Shown here: positions 8,201-13,506 of the stretch, one piece after another
Layout of the letters: every line of letters begins with the position of its first letter
How positions within the stretch are numbered: position 1 is the stretch's first letter
DNA from: an uncultured Streptococcus sp.
GTDB taxonomy: Bacteria; Bacillota; Bacilli; Lactobacillales; Streptococcaceae
DNA: 13,506 bases
NCBI GenBank assembly: GCA_902461025.1
Contig: CABPWC010000038.1
Location: 1 to 13,506, forward strand
Direction: 5' to 3'
Notes under the pieces: generated by a model
Seen by the model: only the letters and a program-made list of their open reading frames with translations
What the model was told of the DNA's origin: nothing
Database searches by the model: none
Position numbers and translations under genes: made by a program

Positions 8201-8301
8201 GCATAGATATAATGGTCTTGTTCTTTAACGATTTCAATCTTACCAGTTTCGTAGAGTGCTACTCCCTCCATTCGAAGTTTCCCTGGAATCAATTTAGCCA
8301 T
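5203..8301 (-). CDS. SWIM zinc-finger SNF2/RapA-type helicase
   Basis: A 1032-residue Swi2/Snf2-family DNA translocase, predicted cytosolic; such proteins remodel protein-DNA complexes, but the specific bacterial role is not established. A SWIM zinc finger of CxC...CxH form lies at Cys52, Cys54, Cys63 and His65. A long SNF2-associated region (about 100-575) follows, then the two RecA-like lobes. Motifs are: LRDYQKKGIQWL (583-594); Walker A DDMGLGKT (608-615); ILAPSGLIYNW (634-644); Walker B DEAQ (703-706); SGTPIEN (731-737); VLIFSQF (879-885); AGGVGLNL (936-943); and QAIGRAHRMGQ (963-973). All catalytic motifs are intact. DEAQ in place of DEAH is common in bacterial members. ATG 8299-8301 follows AAAGGGG. 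No strong terminator separates its end from the next promoter, so read-through into the murC operon is possible. Confidence 0.95.
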   Translation of the reverse strand: MAKLIPGKLRMEGVALYETGKIEIVKEQDHYIYARVANEEIRYSLDDDLIFCACDFFKKRGYCVHLAALETYFKNDQLGQKILLNLEANQEEKETVESQVTIGGNFLESIQLPSQTDKYQLSAQGQVEAGTNRVVWTLRVGLSQQEKFYVIRDIPLFLKVIEANKPYMIGKSYESSLRFEHFDKGSQEVLNFLLGLVDEKVEYTIFFPNQGRHLYFPKSLFEQGVSLLMGLDVFQFDHQISNYHELLFQDFDGQAGLFSFGIEEKSNYFEMEIFERAGINFFYRGQVLFSKETFYLLSKEQASLLDTLRKVPLDSSGKKILQFDTSDRDLLASTLSQFKELGKVEAPESLQIQTFRPSFYMDREEDGSIRLDMQFQYETCLVRNRNELENLPFASDIQLEKQIFQLALSAGFEAEFQSWRQSLKAEGVHAFFQEVLPAFAALGELKISESLQELYQVQKPQVQISSKGSLLEIQFDFQDIDQEEINRAMKALVAKQDYYISSSNQVYYFDEQTKRIRQDLEDLGIEEMESDSFHARKSLAYTLSYLFKDQNQVTFTEEFRHLAHDLTHPEDFPMKPLNIKAELRDYQKKGIQWLQMLHHYGFGGVLADDMGLGKTLQAIAFLSSQLQDNTRVLILAPSGLIYNWADEFEKFAPDIDVAVVHGLKPYRETVLAENHQIYLTSYATFRQDSDSYKRMSFDFLFLDEAQVMKNAQTKIAKILRKFVVPSVFALSGTPIENNLGELWSIFQIVLPGLLPAKKDFMKLPADRVAQFIKPFVMRRKKEDVLTELPDLIEVVYKNELEDQQKAIYLAQLQQMQERLGQVTDAEFQRNRVEILTGLMRLRQICDTPALFIEDYKGDSGKLDSLRDLLSQIAEGNHRVLIFSQFRGMLDRIEEELPQLGLTSFKITGSTPSQERQEMTKAFNQGECDVFLISLKAGGVGLNLTGADTVVLVDLWWNPAVESQAIGRAHRMGQEQAVEVYRLVTRGTIEEKIQELQEQKRNLVSEVLDGTESRGSLTLTEIQEILGISEAKT

Positions 8302-8326
8302 AGTTTCCCCTTTACTTTATCTCTTA

Positions 8327-8335
8327 ATTATACCA
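8327..8335 (-). promoter_or_regulatory. Extended -10 promoter for the SNF2 helicase gene
   Basis: Minus-strand TGGTATAAT is an extended -10 element with a perfect TATAAT at 8327-8332. The region 17 nt upstream reads TATTTT, a poor -35 that overlaps the tail of the preceding terminator. Transcription would start near 8320, with the AAAGGGG ribosome-binding site downstream. Confidence 0.65.
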
Positions 8336-8349
8336 CATTTCTGTCTATG

Positions 8350-8387
8350 AAAATAGCCTTCTAGGAGTACTTTCTCCTAAAAGGCTA
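8350..8387 (-). terminator. Terminator hairpin after patB, potentially bidirectional
   Basis: The outer stem TAGCCTT (8354-8360) / AAGGCTA (8381-8387) and inner stem TAGGAG (8362-8367) / CTCCTA (8374-8379) are separated by one C-A mismatch, with a 6-nt loop. On the minus strand TTTT follows, and the patB stop is 5 nt upstream of the stem. On the plus strand the hairpin is followed by GTTTTTT, a better U-tract, so it should stop transcription in both directions. Confidence 0.8.
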
Positions 8388-8392
8388 GTTTT

Positions 8393-9559
8393 TTAATAAT
8401 TTGAAAAAGTGGCAATGATTCGTTGGCAAACTTCTTCCAAGACAGATGTCGGCATAGCTACATTTAAGCGAGCATGGAGAGCTCCTTCTTCACCAAAGTC
8501 CAAGCCCCTATTCAGGATAACCTTGGCTTCGTCTCTCAAGAGTTTTCTTAGCTCTTCATCGCTAATATCATAGGCTGAAAAATCAAGCCAAATGAGATAG
8601 GTCCCTTGAGGTTTCATGACCTTGATTTTGGTTTCTCTACCAAATACATCCACTACATAATCAATGTGTTTCTCAATCAGTTCTTTGAGTTCTGTCAACC
8701 AATCTTCACCATATAGATAGGCAGTTTCTGTTGCCAAATATCCCAGACCTGAGATTTCATGTTGATTATTAGCCAGCTGGCGTTTTTGGAAAGCAAGTCT
8801 CAACTTAGGATTTTCGATAATAGCGTAAGAATTTTTCGTCCCAGCAATGTTGAAGGTCTTAGTTGCACTACTTAAAATCAGTGAAAATTCTTTAAAATCT
8901 TCATTTACAGTGTTGAATGACTGGTGCTTGTTTCCAAATAGAGCTAAATCTTGGTGAATCTCATCAGATACTAGCAAAACTCCATGTTTTTGACACAGTT
9001 GTCCAATCTTCTCTAAGACTTCCTTTTCCCAAACGCGTCCACCAGGATTATGAGGATTGCAGAGAACGTAGAGTTTCACATCTTCTTCGACAAAGTCTTT
9101 CTCCAATTGATCAAAGTCAATCTCAAAAAGTCCGTCTTTTTCTACTAGAGAGTTGGTGATTAGTCGACGATTGTTGAGCTTAATGCTTCGAGCAAAAGGA
9201 GGATAAACCGGTGTGTTAATCAGAACCGCTTCACCTTCTTTGGTAAAGGCTTGAATGGCTGTTGAAATAGCTGGCACTACTCCTTCGATAAAGACTAGAG
9301 CATCCTTTTCAAAGCGATAACTATGGTGTTTTTCCTCCCAGTTTTGAACGGCTTCAATCAAGCCATCACTAGCATAGGTATAGCCATAGACTAATTGCTC
9401 AGCATAGTCATGGACAGTCTGACGAATCTCAGGTAAGACTTCAAAGTCCATATCAGCAATCCAGGCCGGCAATACTTGACGGTCAGTCTCTGCTTCTTTC
9501 CATTTGTAGGTATGATGTCCAAAACGATTGGGCAAAGTCGTAAAATCATATTTTCCCAT
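8393..9559 (-). CDS. patB: MalY/PatB-family PLP-dependent C-S lyase (cystathionine beta-lyase type)
   Basis: A fold-type I PLP aminotransferase-like enzyme expected to cleave C-S bonds of cystathionine or cysteine, giving homocysteine or H2S, pyruvate and ammonia. Streptococcal relatives (Lcd type) are known H2S producers. The 388-residue product shows PAWIADMDF (31-39), YGYTY (58-62), TPVYPPF (116-122), NPHNPGG (168-174), SDEIHQDL (198-205) and SSATKTFNIAG (230-240), with Lys234 as the probable PLP lysine. ATG 9557-9559 is chosen. It lies 4 nt after the metB stop and has GGAAGGA in the last metB codons. The longer frame opening at TTG 9593-9595 would overlap metB by 32 nt and lacks a good ribosome-binding site. 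It is the second gene of the MET-box operon. Naming as patB, malY or lcd is a family assignment; substrate preference is not determined. Confidence 0.92.
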   Translation of the reverse strand: MGKYDFTTLPNRFGHHTYKWKEAETDRQVLPAWIADMDFEVLPEIRQTVHDYAEQLVYGYTYASDGLIEAVQNWEEKHHSYRFEKDALVFIEGVVPAISTAIQAFTKEGEAVLINTPVYPPFARSIKLNNRRLITNSLVEKDGLFEIDFDQLEKDFVEEDVKLYVLCNPHNPGGRVWEKEVLEKIGQLCQKHGVLLVSDEIHQDLALFGNKHQSFNTVNEDFKEFSLILSSATKTFNIAGTKNSYAIIENPKLRLAFQKRQLANNQHEISGLGYLATETAYLYGEDWLTELKELIEKHIDYVVDVFGRETKIKVMKPQGTYLIWLDFSAYDISDEELRKLLRDEAKVILNRGLDFGEEGALHARLNVAMPTSVLEEVCQRIIATFSNY

Positions 9560-9563
9560 AGTC

Positions 9564-10658
9564 TTATCCTTCCAAGGCTTGACGCAAATCTTCAATCAAA
9601 TCCCTAGCATCCTCAATACCAATAGACAAGCGCAAGAGGTCATCTGTTAATCCATAAGAATGACGAACCTCTGCAGGAATGTCTGCATGGGTTTGAGTGG
9701 TTGGGTAGGTAATCAGACTTTCAACACCACCCAGGCTTTCAGCAAAAGAGAATACTTTTAAGGTATTCAAAATATGAGGGATTCGTTTTTCATCCGCCAC
9801 TTTAAAGGAAATCATTCCCCCACGACCTGTATACAAAACTTCTTTGACTGCAGGTGATTGTTCCAAAAAGGCTACGATTTCTTGAGCATTAGCTGTTGAG
9901 CGCTCCATACGAAGTGACAATGTTTTAAGACCACGAATCAATTGATAACTATCAAATGGTGACAAAACAGCCCCTGTCGTGTTGAGATTGTAAAAGAGTT
10001 TTTCGTACAAATCAGCATTATCTGTCACAACTACACCAGCTAGAACATCATTATGGCCTGCAAGGTATTTTGTCGCTGAATGAAGGACAATATCTGCTCC
10101 ATCTTCAATTGGACGTTGGTAAATCGGGCTATAGAAGGTATTATCGACGACAACTTTAGCACCCTTAGCATGAGCTAACTTTGATAATTTTTCAATATCA
10201 AATTCCAACATCAAAGGGTTGGTTGGTGTTTCGATATAAAGTACATCCACATCCTTTTCTATCTCAGCAATCAGCTCTTCTTCTGTGTTGGCATAGGTAA
10301 AGTGGAAACGTCCTTCTTGCTCAACTTGATTGAACCAGCGGAAAGAACCACCGTAAAGGTCACGGACAGCCAAAACCTTGCTTCCTACTGGAAAAACGCT
10401 AAAGGCTAACACAATCGCAGACATACCTGAACTAGTCGCCAAAGCATACTTGGCGGATTCAATAGCTGCCAAAACTTCCTCTGCCTTGCTACGAGTTGGG
10501 TTTTTGGTGCGGGTATAGTCAAATCCAGTTGATTGACCAAATTCTGGGTGCTGATAAGTCGTTGAAAAGTGAATAGGTGTAACCAAAGCACCTGTTGCCT
10601 CATCAGACTTGATCCCTGCTTGTGCTAAAATTGTGTTGATGTGAAATGATTTACTCAT
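9564..10658 (-). CDS. metB: Cys/Met-metabolism PLP enzyme: cystathionine gamma-synthase or lyase
   Basis: Trans-sulfuration enzyme of 364 residues. The family either makes cystathionine from an activated homoserine and cysteine or cleaves cystathionine; homology alone does not separate these, so the symbol is tentative. Visible motifs: TPIHFSTTY (27-35); YTRTKNPTR (48-56, phosphate/tyrosine-loop region); SSGMSA (76-81); RDLYGG (99-104); ETPTNP (143-148); VDNTF (171-175, with Asp172 for the PLP ring nitrogen); HSATKYLAGHNDVLAG (193-208, Schiff-base Lys197). SLGGVESLITYP and RLSIGIED near the C terminus are also typical. ATG 10656-10658 has GGAGG 6 nt upstream. It is the first gene of an operon with the C-S lyase. 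A perfect MET-box upstream indicates control by methionine/homocysteine through a LysR-type regulator. Confidence 0.93.
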   Translation of the reverse strand: MSKSFHINTILAQAGIKSDEATGALVTPIHFSTTYQHPEFGQSTGFDYTRTKNPTRSKAEEVLAAIESAKYALATSSGMSAIVLAFSVFPVGSKVLAVRDLYGGSFRWFNQVEQEGRFHFTYANTEEELIAEIEKDVDVLYIETPTNPLMLEFDIEKLSKLAHAKGAKVVVDNTFYSPIYQRPIEDGADIVLHSATKYLAGHNDVLAGVVVTDNADLYEKLFYNLNTTGAVLSPFDSYQLIRGLKTLSLRMERSTANAQEIVAFLEQSPAVKEVLYTGRGGMISFKVADEKRIPHILNTLKVFSFAESLGGVESLITYPTTQTHADIPAEVRHSYGLTDDLLRLSIGIEDARDLIEDLRQALEG

Positions 10659-10684
10659 ACAATACCTCCAAATCTATAGTAACT

Positions 10685-10693
10685 ATTGTACCA
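10685..10693 (-). promoter_or_regulatory. Extended -10 promoter of metB-patB, with no good -35
   Basis: Minus-strand TGGTACAAT; the -10 hexamer is TACAAT (10685-10690). At 17-nt spacing the -35 position reads AACGAA (10708-10713), far from consensus, as expected for an activator-dependent promoter. The transcript should start near 10678, giving a leader of about 20 nt with the GGAGG site. Confidence 0.65.
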
Positions 10694-10734
10694 CTTATTT
10701 TGTATCCTTCGTTTTCTTGTTTTCAAGAGCTAGT

Positions 10735-10751
10735 TATAGTTTCAAACTATA
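10735..10751. promoter_or_regulatory. MET-box operator (LysR-type MtaR/MetR/CmhR site)
   Basis: TATAGTTTCAAACTATA is a perfect 8-bp inverted repeat around a central C. It matches the streptococcal methionine-regulon motif TATAGTTTnAAACTATA that I know from comparative and pneumococcal CmhR work. Its centre lies about 65 bp upstream of the predicted metB start of transcription, the usual recognition position for LysR-type activators. It abuts the aliB terminator stem. Confidence 0.85.
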
Positions 10752-10786
10752 TAAAAACGATAACCTCATCAAAGGTTACCGTTTTT
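10752..10786 (-). terminator. Terminator of aliB
   Basis: Stem arms AAAAACG-A-TAACCT (10753-10766) and AGGTTA-C-CGTTTTT (10773-10786) carry one A/C mismatch, with a 6-nt loop. On the minus strand the descending arm ends in TTTTT. The stem starts 12 nt after the aliB stop codon. The symmetric A/T flanks would let it work on both strands. Confidence 0.85.
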
Positions 10787-10798
10787 AAATTAGAGTCA

Positions 10799-12757
10799 TT
10801 ACTTAACGTGTTTAGCAAAATCTTCTTGGGCTTTTTTATTAGATTCTTCTTTTTCTTTTAGCCATTTTTGTCTAGCTTCTTCATACTCAGCTGTTGTGAC
10901 AATCTTATCTTGCAGTTTAACGTATTTGTATGATTCAACACCCTTGTTACCAGCTTGAGAGAAAGCAGCAGAGAACGGAACTGTTTTTCTGATTCCTGGT
11001 GTTCCACCAAGAGAAACGCTTGGAAGCGTGAGAGAGCTATCTACCAACCATGCTTGAGCTTCAGCGTATTTGTCATAACGTTTGGTCAAATCTTGTTCAG
11101 CATTGGCTTCTTCTAGCATCTTAGTGTAGGTATCCAATCCAACCGCAGTTGCTTTAGCATTACTTTCACCAGGTTCTAAACCAAGGTTTTGCAATGAACC
11201 ACCACTTGTTAGGTTAAGTGTATCAAGATAAGTTGATGGATCCTGGTAGTCAGGGCTCCAACCACCATTGTAGATGTCATAATCTTTTTGGGCAGCTGTG
11301 TTAGCAAGATAACCAATGCTATCCATTTCTTCTGTAGTCAGCATTTGAATATCGATGACGACATTATCTGCACCCAAGACAGACTCGATAGATTGTTTGA
11401 AGGAACTTGCCTCTTGGACACCCTTCTTATATGATTGGTCTACTGGCAAGTCTAGGTGAATAGGGAATTGTACGCCCTTGGCTTCCAATTCTTTCTTGGC
11501 TTGTGCAAAAGCTTCTTTTGCCTTATCAGCATTATAGTAGGCATCTTGTGCATCCGCAAAGTTCACATTTTGCCATACTTGGCCGTAGTTAACCATCTTA
11601 GAAGCTACGACATCACCAAAATCTTTACCATCAAGTGTTACAAATGAAGGTGGAACGAGCAAGTTTCTGATAATCTTAGTTGCTCCCTCTTCCCCTTGTG
11701 ACTGAGCACCATAAGCTCTACGGTCATAGGCAAAGTTGATAGCCTGACGGAATGATTTATTCAAAACGGCTTCTTGTTGGGCTGTCTTTTCAGCGTCTGT
11801 CGTTTTTGATGTGTGGTTATAAGATTTTCTATCTAAGTTAAAGTTAAAGTAGAAAGAAGTCGCAGTTTGCATACTGTAGATAATATTATCCTTGTATTTC
11901 TCTTGCACACCTGCAAAACTTGAACTATTTGGATAGAGACGTGCGAAACTATAGACACCTTCACTAAAGTTACGAACGAGCGCATCTTGGTCACTTCCAT
12001 CATAGTAAGTTAACTTGACATCATCTACAAATACATTCTTTGCATCCCAATAATTTGGATTTTTCTTGTATTCAAGGACAGATTTAGATGTGAATGATTT
12101 TAGGATGAATGGACCATTATACAAGATATTTGCTGGATCCACTTTACCGAAATCATCCCCTTTTGAGTTCAAGAAGTCTGCATTTACTGGGAACAAAATA
12201 GTTGTAGTTGTTTTTGAATTCCAATAAGGTTCTGGTTGAGTCAAAGTGTATTGAACAGTCTGGTCATCAATAGCCTTAACTCCAACTGTTGAAAAGTCTG
12301 TTGTTTTTCCGTTAACGTAGTCAGCCAAACCAGCAACAGAATCTTGTACTAGATACAAGGCTTCTGATTTTTTATCCGCAGCATACTTCAATCCTGTCAC
12401 AAAATCTTGTGCTGTCACTGGTGCATACTCTTCACCATCTGCTGTGTACCATTTGGCGTCCTTACGAAGTTTGTAAGTATAAGTCAAACCATCTTTGGAA
12501 ACAGTCCAATCTTCTGCCAATGAAGGAATGTAGTTCCCGTATTGATCATTTTCCATCAAACCATCAACCAAGTTTGTCACAACATCACCTGTTGTTGCAC
12601 GGTTTTCTAGGAGATAGTTAAGACTTGAGGGGTCATTACCATATACATAATTATATGTCTTTGTAGAACTAGCTGAGTTGCTACAAGCCGCCAATAGCAG
12701 ACCGGCACTTAGGGCAACGCCTGCTAGCGTCAGATATTTTGCCTTAGACTTTTTCAT
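10799..12757 (-). CDS. aliB: Oligopeptide-binding lipoprotein AliB (SBP family 5)
   Basis: Extracellular, lipid-anchored solute-binding protein that captures oligopeptides and hands them to the Ami (AmiCDEF) permease. In pneumococcus AliA, AliB and AmiA share that transporter. The 652-residue product equals the AliB length I recall. It has a basic n-region (MKKSKAK), a hydrophobic core and the lipobox LAAC with lipidated Cys25. The mature part carries SBP_bac_5 landmarks such as YGNYIPSLAEDWTVSKDG, DAKWYTADGEEYAPVTAQDF and GGWSPDYQDPSTYLD, and ends KKAQEDFAKHVK. Similarity to remembered pneumococcal AliB is strong but with many substitutions, which favours a related species. ATG 12755-12757 is chosen because GGAGG lies 8 nt upstream; a longer frame starting at TTG 12770-12772 would place the start inside the Shine-Dalgarno. 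There are no permease genes nearby, so it is an orphan binding protein transcribed alone. Confidence 0.95.
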   Translation of the reverse strand: MKKSKAKYLTLAGVALSAGLLLAACSNSASSTKTYNYVYGNDPSSLNYLLENRATTGDVVTNLVDGLMENDQYGNYIPSLAEDWTVSKDGLTYTYKLRKDAKWYTADGEEYAPVTAQDFVTGLKYAADKKSEALYLVQDSVAGLADYVNGKTTDFSTVGVKAIDDQTVQYTLTQPEPYWNSKTTTTILFPVNADFLNSKGDDFGKVDPANILYNGPFILKSFTSKSVLEYKKNPNYWDAKNVFVDDVKLTYYDGSDQDALVRNFSEGVYSFARLYPNSSSFAGVQEKYKDNIIYSMQTATSFYFNFNLDRKSYNHTSKTTDAEKTAQQEAVLNKSFRQAINFAYDRRAYGAQSQGEEGATKIIRNLLVPPSFVTLDGKDFGDVVASKMVNYGQVWQNVNFADAQDAYYNADKAKEAFAQAKKELEAKGVQFPIHLDLPVDQSYKKGVQEASSFKQSIESVLGADNVVIDIQMLTTEEMDSIGYLANTAAQKDYDIYNGGWSPDYQDPSTYLDTLNLTSGGSLQNLGLEPGESNAKATAVGLDTYTKMLEEANAEQDLTKRYDKYAEAQAWLVDSSLTLPSVSLGGTPGIRKTVPFSAAFSQAGNKGVESYKYVKLQDKIVTTAEYEEARQKWLKEKEESNKKAQEDFAKHVK

Positions 12758-12789
12758 AAACAGAACCTCCAAATTTAAATTTTTGTATC

Positions 12790-12818
12790 ATTATACAGCT
12801 ATTGTTTTTTTTAGTCAA
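12790..12818 (-). promoter_or_regulatory. Strong SigA-type promoter for aliB
   Basis: Minus-strand TTGACT (-35, 12813-12818) and TATAAT (-10, 12790-12795) are separated by 17 nt; the spacer contains an A8 run. The predicted start is near 12783, giving a leader of about 25 nt that includes the palindrome AAATTTAAATTT (12771-12782) and the GGAGG site. Phased A/T-tracts lie upstream. Confidence 0.9.
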
Positions 12819-12839
12819 GTCTTATGCTCTAAAAATTTA

Positions 12840-12876
12840 TTTTTTTCTACATTTTTTATATTTTTTTGTATTTTTT
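12840..12876. other. Phased T-tracts upstream of the aliB promoter
   Basis: On the plus strand four T-runs of 7, 6, 7 and 6 bases occur at 12840-12846, 12852-12857, 12861-12867 and 12871-12876. Their centres are about 10 bp apart, close to one helical turn. An A5T3 block (12831-12838) and the spacer T8 (12805-12812) extend the pattern. Such arrays bend DNA and can act like an UP element. The tract lies about 57-93 bp upstream of the predicted aliB start and fills the gap to the murJ terminator. There is no open frame of note here. Confidence 0.6.
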
Positions 12877-12880
12877 CAAG

Positions 12881-12928
12881 AAAAAAAGAACAATTTAGAC
12901 CTTTTTACGTAAAAAGTTCAAATCGTTC
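12881..12928 (-). terminator. Long terminator hairpin after the MurJ-type gene
   Basis: The core is a perfect 16-bp palindrome, CTTTTTACGTAAAAAG (12901-12916), giving a TTTTT/AAAAA stem with an ACGT loop. It is extended by the imperfect arms GAACGATTTGAAC and GTCTAAATTGTTC (minus strand). Seven T residues follow on the minus strand (12881-12887). The hairpin begins about 18 nt after the stop codon and separates this unit from aliB. Confidence 0.85.
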
Positions 12929-12945
12929 GTTTTATTTATTAAATA

Positions 12946-13506
12946 TTATGATAATTTTAAGCGCGCTCGTAACTGGTCCGCTTTTGCCTTTCCAATAACC
13001 TTATCTAAGAGACGAGTATAGAGACTCATGAATCCATAGATCCCACCACCTATTACACCGATTAGAGCGACATAGATGAAGCTCCAGAAACGTCCAGTTG
13101 GATGGAAGACAAGTCCAAAAATCCATTGCAAGAATCCAACAAGGATAAACATGACTAAAGTTAAAATAGTGACTAAGATTGTTCTCTTCAAGATAATCTT
13201 TCGGCGAGCACCTGTAATCTGACAGATTTCACGGTACATTAAAACAATTGGGATGATGAGACCGATGGTCGTTGAAATTAATGGTCCATAACTGTGGAAA
13301 ATCGCTATTGATGGTAGTTGTAAAACGATCTTAGCAAGCGAACCATAGATAAAATATAGAACTGCCTTACGGTTACGGAACATAGCCTGAAGCATTGGAG
13401 ACAAGACCATGTACAAACCTAGGATTGTTGACTGCAAGACTGCAAAGACAAACAAGCCCAAAGCCAAACTATCAGGTTTACCGTAAAAGACTGTATAGAG
13501 GGGTTC
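12946..13506 (-). CDS. murJ: MurJ/YtgP-type lipid II flippase (partial, C-terminal part)
   Basis: The C-terminal 186 residues of a polytopic MOP-superfamily exporter of the MurJ/MviN type; full-length members have about 540 residues and 14 membrane helices. The frame stays open to the window edge, beginning EPLYTVFYGKPDSLALGLF, so the true start is outside and a start at the TTG at 13465-13467 would be wrong. About five or six hydrophobic helices are visible, including LGLFVFAVLQSTILGLYMVL, VLYFIYGSLAKIVLQLPSIA, ISTTIGLIIPIVLMY, ILVTILTLVMFILVGFL and FIYVALIGVIGGGIYGF. A basic cytoplasmic tail (KVIGKAKADQLRARLKLS) ends the protein. In pneumococcus the homologue next to aliB (YtgP) is, to my knowledge, the lipid II flippase. 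Other Wzx-like flippases of the same superfamily are the alternative reading. Confidence 0.87.
   Translation of the reverse strand, partial: EPLYTVFYGKPDSLALGLFVFAVLQSTILGLYMVLSPMLQAMFRNRKAVLYFIYGSLAKIVLQLPSIAIFHSYGPLISTTIGLIIPIVLMYREICQITGARRKIILKRTILVTILTLVMFILVGFLQWIFGLVFHPTGRFWSFIYVALIGVIGGGIYGFMSLYTRLLDKVIGKAKADQLRARLKLS

Noticed and set aside
9560..9595. Longer PatB reading from TTG at 9593-9595
   Set aside because: It would overlap metB by 32 nt, lacks a good Shine-Dalgarno and adds residues unlike the family N terminus. ATG 9557-9559 has GGAAGGA upstream and begins the conserved domain.
12758..12772. Longer AliB reading from TTG at 12770-12772
   Set aside because: The TTG is part of the GGAGG ribosome-binding site. 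The lipoprotein signal sequence starts properly at ATG 12755-12757.
12758..12945. BOX/RUP-type repeat or small gene in the aliB-murJ gap
   Set aside because: The 188-nt gap is fully explained by the aliB promoter, A/T-tracts and the murJ terminator. No streptococcal repeat core or plausible small coding frame with a ribosome-binding site is visible.
13465..13467. Start codon for the membrane protein inside the window
   Set aside because: The frame remains open with flippase-like sequence to the window edge, so this is an internal Leu codon of a partial gene.
1..13506. Mobile element, defence system or horizontally acquired island
   Set aside because: All genes are co-oriented housekeeping or metabolic genes in a conserved streptococcal order. 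There is no transposase, integrase, attachment repeat, toxin-antitoxin pair or CRISPR array.

Overview
This is an ordinary-looking chromosomal segment of a low-GC Gram-positive coccus, most likely a Mitis-group Streptococcus close to S. pneumoniae (S. mitis, S. oralis or S. infantis type). The lipoprotein at 10799-12757 is clearly AliB-like, and MltG, MurC, GreA and the MurJ-type flippase have streptococcal forms. The gene order greA - mltG - two GNATs - murC - small unknown - snf2 - patB - metB - aliB - murJ matches the pneumococcal order as I remember it. The species is an inference from recalled sequences, not from a search.

All ten genes lie on the minus strand, so transcription runs from high to low coordinates. 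In that order the window holds: the 3' end of a MurJ/YtgP-type lipid II flippase gene with a strong terminator; aliB, an orphan oligopeptide-binding lipoprotein with its own near-consensus promoter, phased T/A-tracts upstream and its own terminator; a two-gene sulfur amino-acid operon (cystathionine gamma-synthase/lyase, then a MalY/PatB C-S lyase) preceded by a perfect 17-bp MET-box; a 1032-residue SWIM/SNF2 helicase; an apparent operon of an unrecognised 197-residue protein, murC and two paralogous GNAT acetyltransferases with very tight spacing; mltG with its own promoter and a TTG start; a terminator hairpin overlapping the mltG stop; and the 5' part of greA.

The theme is cell-wall synthesis (MurJ, MurC, MltG) mixed with amino-acid and peptide supply (AliB, MetB, PatB). 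No gap between genes exceeds 190 bases. I see no mobile elements, CRISPR arrays, tRNA or rRNA genes, BOX or RUP repeats, or broken genes.

Three reading starts differ from the longest open frame. MltG begins at a TTG with an excellent Shine-Dalgarno site. PatB begins at ATG 9557-9559 and AliB at ATG 12755-12757; both are shorter than the longest frames, which open at TTG codons.

I did not find a new defence or mobile system. The best leads are the MET-box promoter architecture, the unrecognised 197-residue charged protein coupled to murC, the tandem GNAT pair, and the curved-DNA-like tract upstream of aliB.
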